This document shows, piece after piece, positions 43,450 to 51,730 of a stretch of DNA of 64,000 bases. Origin of the DNA: Halostella pelagica (lineage in GTDB: Archaea; Halobacteriota; Halobacteria; Halobacteriales; Natronoarchaeaceae); assembly GCA_005954745.1 (NCBI GenBank), contig CP040678.1, positions 496,001 to 560,000 of the forward strand, given 5' to 3'. The notes beneath the pieces are model-generated. The model did no database searches. It had not been told where the DNA came from and saw only the letters and a list, made by a program, of their open reading frames with translations. Numbering within the stretch: the first letter of the stretch is position 1; every line of letters starts with the position of its first letter. Position numbers and translations under genes: made by a program.

Positions 43450-44277
43450 CTATTCGGAGTCACCCATTCGTAATATTTCCGAGATAGGCGTGACCGTTGG
43501 AGCGAGAAATGCCATTCCAATGTTAAGCTTCTCAGATAGCATTACTACCCCCACAATTGCTTCATCCATCCTCTCTAAAATAGTCTCAAATTCTCTCCCA
43601 AACTGAACCATCCCCAATTTATGGACTACCTCACCTCTGAACGTTCGATTCCGTGCCAGAGACTCTCGTAGTTCTGGGGAAATAATCTCTGTCCTCTCAA
43701 GAAACATCTCTCGTTCCTGCTGGTGAATTTGGTCAACAAGTTTTGCGACTGCTTTCGAGCCTTCTCGCTCCTCATCAAACGTCTGGACGACTAGGTGCTT
43801 AGTAGGTAGTTCGATAAATTCACTAAATAGGGTGAAAAATAGCACAATATCATCACTAAGCAGGTTAGTTATCATCACCTGTTTGGATTTGTCCCACTGA
43901 TTATCAGTTAACCTAATCTCATTCATCCGTTCCTTCTCTAATTCCTCCTGATTGGGTACAGGGTGTAGTAATATCTCCTTGTCGTCAAATTTGGAGAAGT
44001 ACTCTTTCAGGCGGGTATGTTTTTGAATTACCTCCTCTCGTAGGATGGCTAATTCGGTAGGGACATGTATCTGCATTATATCGTCCCCCGCTTGCTCTAT
44101 CCCTGGTTCATACTCCTCTCCATAAGCCACGACAGAGATTTGCTGGTGGATATGGCGAGTTCTTTCTGACCAACCCATCGATTTCATAGGCGTCGCAACT
44201 GACTCTCCTTCTGGCAAATCTACAACATCTATTGCACCATTTATTATTTCATACAGGCTATACTCATTCCTCGTCAT
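43450..44277 (-). CDS. Possible third HEPN-motif protein
   Basis: 275 residues of AT-rich codon use. Mostly helical; residues 205-225 read SLARNRTFRGEVVHKLGMVQ, which contains Arg214 and His219 in R-x4-H spacing followed by a further helix, as in HEPN domains. A hydrophobic stretch (LLSDDIVLFFTLFSEFI) precedes it. The HEPN reading is weaker than for the two left-end proteins. Located between the rightward unit and the integrase, a usual cargo slot. Confidence 0.5.
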   Translation of the reverse strand: MTRNEYSLYEIINGAIDVVDLPEGESVATPMKSMGWSERTRHIHQQISVVAYGEEYEPGIEQAGDDIMQIHVPTELAILREEVIQKHTRLKEYFSKFDDKEILLHPVPNQEELEKERMNEIRLTDNQWDKSKQVMITNLLSDDIVLFFTLFSEFIELPTKHLVVQTFDEEREGSKAVAKLVDQIHQQEREMFLERTEIISPELRESLARNRTFRGEVVHKLGMVQFGREFETILERMDEAIVGVVMLSEKLNIGMAFLAPTVTPISEILRMGDSE

Positions 44278-44376
44278 ACCTCAACAGTGTGAAGCCATGA
44301 TTGAAATATGTCGTAGAAATCAGGCCGCTCTATTTCCCCGAGAAAATAAGTCTCCTCCCGAAAACCGAGTTAGGAA

Positions 44377-45393
44377 CTATATCCCGTCGAGGTAACCACG
44401 CCTCTGTTCGACTTTCACCTCCTCAGTTCTCCGGTCGTAGTGCTTATCCAGAACATCTTGCCCCACATCCATCCGGTCGGAGACGACCTTCTCGGGAACG
44501 TCCTCGGTCAGGAAGTGAGTGATGGCCCCTCTCCGGATTGAGTGGGGACTGACGCTCGATGGGCACTTGCTACGATATCCGTACTTCGTCGCCTCGCAGT
44601 CCCGTTCTCTCCGGTCATGTGGGCAATGGTCGCCGTAGTAGCAGGGGCGAGTGACGGTATAGACTCTCTCGCGCATGGTCGATATCGTCAGTCGGCCTTG
44701 CTCCGAAGCGAAGAGGGGTTCTCGGTCGTTCTCATCAGTGACCTCGGGGCGATTGTGGTCAATCCAGTCTTCGAGAACTTCGCAGAGATACTGGCTCAGA
44801 GCGACCATCCGCTCCCCCTCGGATTTGTTCTTGAGAGGTGTCTCGGAATCTGGTCGATGGGTGAGACTGAGACGTTGCTCCTCGGAATCGAAGTCCTCGA
44901 TATCCAGTGAATAGACCGCTCCGATTCGGAGTCCAGTATGCCAGAGAAGTTCGACCAGCGTATGGGAGCGAGAGGCATACTCAAATCGGCGGAGATATTC
45001 CAGCACGTCCTCGGCCTGTCCGGAGCGAAGCGTCTCCTCTCGGCGCTCCTCCTCGTTCGATGGCGTCGGGAGGAGAATCTTCTCGTGAAGCCCCTCCTCG
45101 ACTGCATCGATGGATTCGCACCACTTGATGAAGACTCGAAGCGATTTCAGTTGCGTCCGGAGGCTGACCTTGTTTAGGTCCCCATCCTCCTTACGCCAGA
45201 GCCGGAACTTATGGAGAGTCCGACCATCGAGTTCGTTCAGATTGTCGAGTCCGTTATCCTCGGCCCAGCGAATGAGATGCCGGAGTCGATAATCGTCTGC
45301 CTGTACCGTCCGTTCTGAGACTTGTCCACGCCGGTCGGCCAAGAACATCTCCTTGGCTTCCGAGGGCGTGAGGGGTTCGAGTTCCTTCGTCAT
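44377..45393 (-). CDS. int: Tyrosine recombinase (integrase) of the element
   Basis: 338 residues. N-terminal SAM-like core-binding domain (TVQADDYRLRHLIRWAEDNGL), then the catalytic residues Arg156 (HTGLRIGAVYSLDIED), Lys in KNKSEGER, His284-x2-Arg287 (SPHSIRRGAITHFL) and the nucleophile Tyr319 (LDKHYDRRTEE). Four Cys between residues 251 and 277 form a probable zinc-binding insert. Complete, not split by integration. It lies 50 bp inside the right attachment repeat and presumably acts on the tRNA-Tyr site. Confidence 0.93.
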   Translation of the reverse strand: MTKELEPLTPSEAKEMFLADRRGQVSERTVQADDYRLRHLIRWAEDNGLDNLNELDGRTLHKFRLWRKEDGDLNKVSLRTQLKSLRVFIKWCESIDAVEEGLHEKILLPTPSNEEERREETLRSGQAEDVLEYLRRFEYASRSHTLVELLWHTGLRIGAVYSLDIEDFDSEEQRLSLTHRPDSETPLKNKSEGERMVALSQYLCEVLEDWIDHNRPEVTDENDREPLFASEQGRLTISTMRERVYTVTRPCYYGDHCPHDRRERDCEATKYGYRSKCPSSVSPHSIRRGAITHFLTEDVPEKVVSDRMDVGQDVLDKHYDRRTEEVKVEQRRGYLDGI

Positions 45394-45443
45394 GATTTCC
45401 TCGAACCACCAGAAAGCGTGAGGATTGTCCCTTTATTTCAGAT

Positions 45444-45478
45444 ACTTGTCCCCCGTTCAAATCGGGGAGGGCGGACTT
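45444..45478. repeat. Right attachment site (attR)
   Basis: Perfect 35-bp copy of the tRNA-Tyr 3' end, marking the far junction. Sequence beyond it is again GC-rich. Confidence 0.93.
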
Positions 45479-45479
45479 T

Positions 45480-45760
45480 TCCTGCGAACATCGTGAGCAG
45501 TGAAAACTCTCTCCCGAGCCGATCTGAAGCAAGCACCGCGAGACGTGGCTCCCCGTCGAGATATTCTTCGCCCTTCCCGGTGATCTCGTAGTGACGCCAG
45601 TCTTGGGAGACGGGAGCGACGAGACCGGCCCGAGAGAGCGGGATACAGCGTTCTTTCACCCGTCTCTGCGAGGCGCACAGTGAAGCCTCATTGGTGATGT
45701 GGGAGGGCGTCGCCGTTCTTCTGCGCGGAGGAACTCCAGCGTAAGATCGTTGAGGACAGA
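45480..45760 (-). pseudogene. Remnant of a winged-helix (PhiH1-repressor-like) gene
   Basis: On the minus strand LTLEFLRAE appears in one frame and ITNEASLCASQRRVKERC...LSRAGLVAPVSQDWRHYEITGKGEEYLDGE in another. Joined, they make the familiar haloarchaeal winged helix (D-x-x-L-E-F-L...L-x-x-A-G-L-V...Y-x-I-T-x-x-G-x-x-Y-L). The break near 45700 indicates a frameshift, and no start codon is evident. Its reading frame runs on into the attachment repeat. Probably chromosomal debris beside an integration hot spot. Confidence 0.55.
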
Positions 45761-45922
45761 TCCGCAACAGCAACCGAACTCCGTTCTGTAAGACGCCGAC
45801 TTTGAAGCCGCGTCTCCCAATCGTATACGAGGGATCGATGTACTGCTTGTCGACGAGGACCGACGAACGGCGAGTGCGGACCGCCGATAGTTACCGATTA
45901 CTGGCCAGACGGCCTCGCTCCA

Positions 45923-46420
45923 CTACCGCGCTCCGGCGAGCCAGCCTGCAAGCGCCAGCGTGCCCAGACCGAACGCGCCCGTGATGAGAACTGGTTCCCA
46001 TTGCGAGGTCCCGACGAGAACGGCCAGCGCGAACAGGAGCGAGAGCGACCCGAGGACGGCGAGAACGCCGGCCAGTCCGGTCCGCCAGCCGGGGACGCCG
46101 GTTTCGTCCGCCCGCGAGCGGACGGCGGCAGCAGCCACGGCACCGGCCAGCCCCAGGCCGATGAGATACGCGGCGAACAGCACCTCGGAGTAGTCACCGG
46201 CGAAGCCGAAGGCCGCCTCCAGTACGCCGAATCCCACGATGACGAGATAGCCCGGTATCTGGAGGGGGGGCGAATTCGACGTTGGACGCGAGAGCGTACG
46301 ACCCGGTGATGACCGCAGTTGCGACCACGGCGTCGCGGACGAACGGGACTCTCCGTTCGGGAAACACGTTCGATACGAAGCGTTCGACGACGAAAACTGT
46401 TGCCCTCGTACCCGATCTGC
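45923..46420 (-). pseudogene. Membrane protein gene with an apparent frameshift
   Basis: The right frame from 46258 gives IPGYLVIVGFGVLEAAFGFA and then further helices to GWLAGAR at 45923 (four hydrophobic segments). Upstream, a different frame reads RRVPFVRDAVVATAVITGSYALASNVEFAPP, which would continue it naturally. The two meet at a run of seven G (46264-46270), so a one-base slip splits the gene. If intact it would be a membrane protein of about 160 residues. A short functional form starting at the GTG at 46237 is also possible. Confidence 0.55.
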
Positions 46421-46513
46421 GCTTGAGGATCTGTCACCAGACCGCTGATGACCCGCTTCGTAGCGTCCGGCGGCGGAGAGTAGTAAACGCCGAACTCGGT
46501 CCTGTGACGCGAT

Positions 46514-47905
46514 TCAGTTCCGCTCGTCGCGAGTGATCGGCGATTGGAACGTGATCCCTCGCGCCCGCAGGAACCAGCGGAATTCGAGGCCGGTCCACGT
46601 CAGACCGGTGAGGACAGCGACGGTAGCCGCGCCGAACTCCGGTCTGCCCATCCACGTCGGACCGACGTAGATGATGGCGTTGACGACCCGAGAGGGCAAG
46701 AGTCCGCGGACGACGTCGGAGACGGTTTCGAAGATACCGAGACTGAACCCGCCTCCGCCCCCGTCATCGCCGGCGGTCCGGGAGTCGAGACCGAGGGCCG
46801 TCGCGCTCTGTCCTCCTGCGCTCTCGTCGCCGGTCTCGAGGCGTTCGGCGTCGTATGGGTGCGAGAGTTCGACCTGCCAGACGATGTCGCCGGACTCGTT
46901 CACTTCGATCACGCGCTTACCGTTCGTGTCGGTGATGAGCGTGTTGCCGTTCGGCAGGCGGTCGGCGTCGCGGGGCCACTGCATGCGCTCGTCGGACCAC
47001 ACCCAGGTACGGTTCCAGGACCCGTCCTCGCGCTGGAACTCCTGGACGCGTGCGTTCTCGGAGTCCGCGACGATGACGGCGGGGCCGCCGCGCTCTTCGG
47101 GGATGTAGTCGGGGTTGTGCTGTTCGTACTGGATGTCGTGGTTACCCTCCTCGCCGAGCGTCCAGTTCTCCTGCATGCCGGTCTCGGGGTCGATGAAGAC
47201 GACCTGGTCCTGGTTTCGCAGACTGGCCATGACGCGGCCGTCGTTCAGGACTTCCACGTCGTTGAGATGCGCCCAGTCGCCGGGGTACGGACCGCCCTCT
47301 TCGACGGGGAACTCGCTTTGGGCTTCCCAGGTCCACTCTATCATCTCCGTTTCGGTGTCGACCATGTACACCTCGTCGTCGACCATGTCCGCGAGCACGA
47401 CGTGGGACTCGTTGACTCGGTCGGCGTCGTGCCACTCGGCGGCGTTCTCTTCCGGAACGTAGCGGGCGTACAGTTCAGTGACCTCGCCCGTCGTGAGATT
47501 CGCCCGCTCGATGACGTTTCTGGCACACGGCGGGTCCTGACACCGCGGTCCTGCGGTGTGAATGGTGTCGGTCGCAACGTACTCCACGGTCATCGACTCC
47601 CCTTCCACGGGATCGACGTCGAAATACTTCGTGTGCGTGTTGTTGTAGTACGCGACGCTCCCGTTCGGCGCGTAGGCGATTATCGTGCCGAATTTGGCTG
47701 ATTCAGTGACGACAGTGTGGTTCTCCGTCGGCGGGGCCTCGGGGACGCCGTCTTCGGTTGCGGTCGTGACCCCCGTCACGGCACCGTACGCCAGGTATGC
47801 TCCGCAGAGGATAACGATGACGAGAAACGCGATGCGAAGCCGTCGACGCGTGACCCTCGAACGGATCCGGTCGAACGGGGAGGAGTCAGCGGTTTCACCG
47901 TCCAT
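46514..47905 (-). CDS. Arylsulfotransferase-like (ASST) membrane-anchored protein
   Basis: 463 residues with an N-terminal membrane anchor (LRIAFLVIVILCGAYLAYGA), a large beta-propeller-like extracellular domain with repeated ...W-H-D/...D-V-E blades (YPGDWAHLNDVEVLNDGRVM, HDIQYEQHNPD, WPRDADRLPNGNTLITDTNGKRVIEVNESGDIVW), and a C-terminal hydrophobic segment. The last blade motif is typical of the ASST family, which transfers sulfate between phenols; haloarchaeal members are uncharacterised and may bind other ligands. Many N-x-S/T sites fit a glycosylated surface protein. Confidence 0.8.
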   Translation of the reverse strand: MDGETADSSPFDRIRSRVTRRRLRIAFLVIVILCGAYLAYGAVTGVTTATEDGVPEAPPTENHTVVTESAKFGTIIAYAPNGSVAYYNNTHTKYFDVDPVEGESMTVEYVATDTIHTAGPRCQDPPCARNVIERANLTTGEVTELYARYVPEENAAEWHDADRVNESHVVLADMVDDEVYMVDTETEMIEWTWEAQSEFPVEEGGPYPGDWAHLNDVEVLNDGRVMASLRNQDQVVFIDPETGMQENWTLGEEGNHDIQYEQHNPDYIPEERGGPAVIVADSENARVQEFQREDGSWNRTWVWSDERMQWPRDADRLPNGNTLITDTNGKRVIEVNESGDIVWQVELSHPYDAERLETGDESAGGQSATALGLDSRTAGDDGGGGGFSLGIFETVSDVVRGLLPSRVVNAIIYVGPTWMGRPEFGAATVAVLTGLTWTGLEFRWFLRARGITFQSPITRDERN

Positions 47906-48054
47906 ACCTACCCCTCAAACGGGACTCTAAAAGAACTGTCCACTTCGGGTGAGTCTCGTGTGCGTTTCCGATCCGTGATAGCAGTCGAGATCCGGAGCGG
48001 TCGTAGATGTCGCAGTATTTCGGAGACTTGCGAAACGCTTCTACCTCGTTATAA

Positions 48055-48219
48055 TCAGTTCGTAATGTCGCTCCAGTCGACTCGTTCGACCCGGAACCCA
48101 CCGCAGGAGGGACAGACTTGATGCTGTAACTCGAACGGCTTCCCACAGCCTTTGCATTCGTACGTGTGATCCGGGGTTTCGCTCCGGAACACCTGCCGCA
48201 AGTTCTCGAATACGCTCAT
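48055..48219 (-). CDS. 54-residue zinc-ribbon protein
   Basis: Translation from the ATG at 48219 gives MSVFENLRQVFRSETPDHTY, then ECKGCGKPFELQHQVCPSCGG and a short tail. Two C-x2-C knuckles spaced by 11 residues form a rubredoxin-like zinc ribbon. Common as small haloarchaeal proteins of unknown role. Confidence 0.75.
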   Translation of the reverse strand: MSVFENLRQVFRSETPDHTYECKGCGKPFELQHQVCPSCGGFRVERVDWSDITN

Positions 48220-48807
48220 TCGCCAGTCCTCCCGTAAGTGTTCTCACACGATCCCGTCTGATATAAGAGGGCATTTTCGTTCAATCGGCTAAGGGAGTCC
48301 ATTACTGGGGTCGATTGACGTTTATTCTGGCGGACGGGACTATCCAGTGGCTACGGTCGTACAGCGACACGTGTCGACGCCCACGGTTTAGCGTCACGAG
48401 TCCGAGCGGCTACCCGCGAGATCGGTGCGCCGGGCCGTCGTAGCGTTCGTTTACTCGGACGGTTTCGCGTTCGCGGAAGTCGTGTCCGCTCGTATCGGGA
48501 ACTGGCTCGGCCGCGAAACGATGGTAAGCAGGAACTTTGTTGCGGACAGATCGGTTCTTCGGATCGGAACTCCGTCCGAGGCGAACCACTGATAGAGTCG
48601 ACGGACGGCCATCTCACAAGGGACAGGACGGCCTGATAGGAACTGTGTGAATTCACATTCGGATACCAGTCCGACTTCCGAATCTCGTACTGTTCTCTCA
48701 CCTACCGGACGTATACGAATGCTGTCAGCTATCGCCTGTGAGCGGATACCCAGTAGCGACACTACTGGAGACAATCAGGACAAACAGTGTGGTGAAATCC
48801 GCTGCGG
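48220..48807. other. 588-bp region without a convincing gene
   Basis: A 107-codon open frame on the minus strand (48451-48774) has no recognisable family and ordinary shadow-like composition. The sequence is less GC-rich than the surroundings and may be degraded accessory DNA. No repeats noted. Confidence 0.5.
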
Positions 48808-48969
48808 TTACAGTCCGGTTCGCGCTTCGATCTGTTCTCGTCCCGCGCCGTTTTTGACTGCGGTCGCGCCGACGCAGTCAAGACAACCGTACACCTCGTC
48901 TTCGTTTCCGCCGAACACTCTAACGAAATCCGGTGTTACGAACGAACCACAGTTGTTACATTTGGGCAT
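48808..48969 (-). CDS. 53-residue zinc-finger protein (DUF7563-like)
   Basis: Starts MPKCNNCGSFVTPDFVRVFG at 48969, with a second knuckle YGCLDCVGATAVKNG. The MPxCxxCGxFVTxxFxRVF opening matches a short haloarchaeal family I know as DUF7563. One zinc ion is likely bound by the four Cys. Function unknown. Confidence 0.75.
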   Translation of the reverse strand: MPKCNNCGSFVTPDFVRVFGGNEDEVYGCLDCVGATAVKNGAGREQIEARTGL

Positions 48970-49070
48970 TCTAATTCACCCTGCCAGCGACAACTCACAG
49001 TATGGGCATAGTTATACACTGGATACTGCCGATTAAACTGTGCCTTACGACCTGATCTGATGCCGAAAGT

Positions 49071-49170
49071 GACAGTAGTAGAATTGATTCTGGCGATACT
49101 GATCCACATATACTCTATATCACACTATATATTATTCCTTACTGTTAATATGTAGAATAATACTACTGTC
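49071..49170. repeat. 100-bp AT-rich segment with 10-bp terminal inverted repeats
   Basis: GACAGTAGTA at 49071-49080 and its exact complement TACTACTGTC at 49161-49170 bracket an 80-bp AT-rich core (many TATA runs), in an otherwise GC-rich genome. This is MITE-like in shape, though no target duplication is evident. It lies upstream of the aIF2-beta gene. Confidence 0.45.
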
Positions 49171-49247
49171 GGGCTGTCCTAAATGTGGACTGCGGTCGCC
49201 GATAGCGCAAAGCGAACCCCTTTACCTGCCGGGCCTCTTGGTGTGAT

Positions 49248-49859
49248 ATGGACTACGAAGCTAGCCTCGACCGCGCCCTCGACGCGGTCCCTGATTACAC
49301 CGGCTCCGACGAACGACTGTCGGTGCCCGACGCAGAGGCCCAGAAAGACGGCGCGTTCACGCGACTCACGAACCTCGGCGCTGTCGCCGACGCGCTCTCG
49401 CGCGACCCGGAACATCTACACAGCGTCATCCAGCGCGAACTCGGTACGGCCGGTCAGTTCGACGACGGCCGCGCGCGGTACAACGGTTCGTTCACCGGCA
49501 GCGACTTCGACGCCGCGATCGACAGTTACATCGACGAGTTCGTCACCTGTTCGCAGTGTGGACTCCCCGACACCAAACTGACGATGGAGGACCGAACCCA
49601 GATGCTCCGCTGTGAAGCCTGCGGTGCGTTCCGACCGGTCACGAAGCGGTCGAACACCGAGACTACGCAGAACCGCGATGCGGTCGAGGAGGGTCAAACC
49701 TACGAGGTCAAGATCACCGGCACCGGTCGCAAGGGCGACGGCGTCGCCGAGAAGGGCAAGTACACGATCTTCGTCCCGGGCACGCAGGAGGGTCAGGTCG
49801 TGAACATCTACATCAAAAACATCAGCGGCAATCTCGCGTTCGCCCGCCTCGCGAACTGA
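49248..49859 (+). CDS. Translation initiation factor aIF2-beta with C-terminal TRAM domain
   Basis: 203 residues. Residues 1-110 carry the eIF2-beta/eIF5 core (VADALSRDPEHLHSVIQRELGTAGQFDDGRARYNG), followed by the zinc ribbon CSQCGLPDTKLTMEDRTQMLRCEACG. The C-terminal 60 residues are a TRAM domain (GQTYEVKITGTGRKGDGVAEKGKYTIFVPG), a fusion seen in haloarchaeal aIF2-beta. The protein is part of the heterotrimeric factor that delivers initiator tRNA. Confidence 0.95.
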   Translation: MDYEASLDRALDAVPDYTGSDERLSVPDAEAQKDGAFTRLTNLGAVADALSRDPEHLHSVIQRELGTAGQFDDGRARYNGSFTGSDFDAAIDSYIDEFVTCSQCGLPDTKLTMEDRTQMLRCEACGAFRPVTKRSNTETTQNRDAVEEGQTYEVKITGTGRKGDGVAEKGKYTIFVPGTQEGQVVNIYIKNISGNLAFARLAN

Positions 49860-50111
49860 CGCCGGTTCGCTTTTCGACTTCAGAGGCCCCTGCCGTGCGC
49901 TCTCTCGTGTATTTTCCGCTCGATAGCGATGTCCGTACCGTCGGGAGAGCGAGACGCCGAAAGAGGACGCCCGTGCGCCGGGTTCTGATTCCTGTAAACG
50001 GTGAGTTCTTGTGCTCTTGGCCACGGGGTACCTGATTGCCGGACGCTGCCCGAGGGTGGGATTCTAGGGCACAAGTGAGTGATGTCGGACGGGAACGTTC
50101 GCCGCTGGTCG

Positions 50112-50969
50112 TCAACCGGTCCTGTTCGCCGGATACCGCACGCCGAACTCGCGTTCGAGAACGTCATCCCACTCCTCTGGGGCGACCGGTTTCTCGCGGG
50201 ATTCGCCGCCGGTCTTCTCGGTGAACGTCTCCGTCGAGAGCCGTTTGTACCCTCGCGTGCTCGCGATAGCGACGACGGGATCGCCGGTAAACGGCGATTC
50301 GGGCGCGCTCTGGAGGTACTCGCAGGTCGCCTCGAAAAAGCCGGGGGGCCGCGGCCGGTCGCGAAACACGTACCGGTCGGTCCATCCGTCGTCACCCTGT
50401 TCCTGGTACTGCGTTAGATACTCCGCGTCGGGGCGGTTGCTCTCGACGACGCGCCACTCGACGTCGGCGGCGTCGGCGACGACAGTCCCGTCGAGGGGGA
50501 CCGGACGCCGGATCTGTGGGGTCCCTGTCCCGACGTCCGTCACGTACCGTCGGTCGAACTCGACGACGTGAGTGAGGTGATTCGCCGGCGGGCGGGCCGT
50601 GCCGTCGTTGACGACGCGGGCGGCGACGCGGTCCGCATCGAACCCGAGTTCGCCGAGGAGCCACCCGAACAGGCCGTTGAGTTCGTAACAGAAGCCGCCC
50701 CGGCGGCGTTCGACGACCTTCTCGTAGAGGTGGGCCCGGTCGAGCGAGACCCCCTCGCCGTCGGGATTCGCGGTTCCGTCCGGTCGCTCGTTGGGAGCGC
50801 CCGCTCCGCTCGACTTCCGGTCTCCGAACGGATGTCCGGTGATAGATAGCGTCTCGAACGGGACCGCGGTGACGTGTGCCTCCTGAAGTCGTTCGAGCGA
50901 CTCGCGGTCGGGACGCGGGATATCCGTCGCGCCGAGGCCGATCCGTTCGAGGTAGCGTTCGGAATTCAT
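50112..50969 (-). CDS. nat: Arylamine N-acetyltransferase
   Basis: 285 residues with the NAT catalytic triad in order: Cys94 in RRGGFCYELNGLF, His131 or His134 in ANHLTHVVEF, and Asp145 in YVTDVGTG. The start GLGATDIPRPDRESLERLQEAHVTAVPFE is also typical. The enzyme moves acetyl groups from acetyl-CoA to arylamines or related acceptors. It lies 9 bp after the FMN-reductase gene on the same strand, so co-transcription is likely. Confidence 0.93.
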   Translation of the reverse strand: MNSERYLERIGLGATDIPRPDRESLERLQEAHVTAVPFETLSITGHPFGDRKSSGAGAPNERPDGTANPDGEGVSLDRAHLYEKVVERRRGGFCYELNGLFGWLLGELGFDADRVAARVVNDGTARPPANHLTHVVEFDRRYVTDVGTGTPQIRRPVPLDGTVVADAADVEWRVVESNRPDAEYLTQYQEQGDDGWTDRYVFRDRPRPPGFFEATCEYLQSAPESPFTGDPVVAIASTRGYKRLSTETFTEKTGGESREKPVAPEEWDDVLEREFGVRYPANRTG

Positions 50970-50978
50970 CTGTCGCGG

Positions 50979-51560
50979 TCAGTCGACGGTCGCGGGGTCT
51001 GCCGGGGCCCGAGTGGCCTCGGGGTAGCGCTCGACACCCGCGTACCGGACCAGTTTCTCGCCTAACTCGCGGACGCGGCGCTCGACGTCGCCGTCGCGTA
51101 TCTCGTCGTCACCGACCGTCGATCCCGAGTTCGGGATGGCGACCTGCTGTGGCAGCGGCCACGCGTCGAGCGTAAGAGCGACCTCCCGCAGGTGTTCGAG
51201 CGTCGCTCGCGGAAACCCACCGCCGGCAACGGCCAGTGCGGCGGTTGTCGTTCCGTCGAAGTCGGCGCGCTTGCAGTAATCGAGGGCGTTCTTCAGCGAC
51301 CCCGAGAAGGACCCGTGGTACACAGGCGTTCCGAAGAGGACGGCGTCCGCCTCGCGGACGCTCCGCCGGAGTGATTCCGCGTCGCTCGCGTCGGCACCGT
51401 CCCACCCGTACGGCAGGAGTTCGTGGTCGCGGAGGTCGATCAGTTCAGTCGTCGCGCCCGCGGCCGCCGCCGCGTCCAGCGCGGTCCGTAGCGCGACTCG
51501 TGTCTTGCTGTCGTCGTTCAGGCTTCCGCACACCGCGACGACATGTGGATTCCTCGGCAT
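50979..51560 (-). CDS. NADPH-dependent FMN reductase family protein
   Basis: 193 residues of the flavodoxin-like quinone/azo/FMN-reductase family: VVAVCGSLNDDSKTRVALRTAL (phosphate loop G-S-L-x-x-x-S), then FGTPVYHGSFSGSLKNALDYC, the flavin contact motif P-x-Y-H/N-G-S-x-x-x-x-L-K-N-A-L-D. First gene of a pair with the arylamine N-acetyltransferase; together they could process nitro- or amino-aromatic compounds, an inference from context. Confidence 0.92.
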   Translation of the reverse strand: MPRNPHVVAVCGSLNDDSKTRVALRTALDAAAAAGATTELIDLRDHELLPYGWDGADASDAESLRRSVREADAVLFGTPVYHGSFSGSLKNALDYCKRADFDGTTTAALAVAGGGFPRATLEHLREVALTLDAWPLPQQVAIPNSGSTVGDDEIRDGDVERRVRELGEKLVRYAGVERYPEATRAPADPATVD

Positions 51561-51730
51561 CGGTCTCTACTCCGTACTACCGACGATACCCACTAAAGCG
51601 CTCCCTGAAACGAATTTTTGATCGATATTTTATATTAATCCGGAGTAAAAAGTGACAGAGTCCGCGGTCACTGCGAACCGGACGCGGAACGGTCAACCGT
51701 TCGCCGAAAGCGCGTTGCGGACGGGTGCTA

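Larger units (their letters stand above)
35013..45478. mobile_element. 10.5-kb integrated element in tRNA-Tyr
   Basis: Bounded by perfect 35-bp direct repeats (35013-35047 within tRNA-Tyr and 45444-45478), so integration preserved the tRNA gene. The inside is visibly AT-richer than both flanks. Contents: tyrosine integrase next to the right repeat, primase-polymerase-like protein, HNH endonuclease, ribbon-helix-helix and zinc-finger proteins, an HGG-motif protein, and three HEPN-motif proteins. No capsid, portal, large terminase or conjugation gene is recognisable, so plasmid-like, satellite or decayed provirus are all possible. Confidence 0.92.

Noticed and set aside
48451-48774. 107-codon minus-strand frame
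   Set aside because: No recognisable domain; codon use not biased as in neighbouring genes. Left as possible debris.
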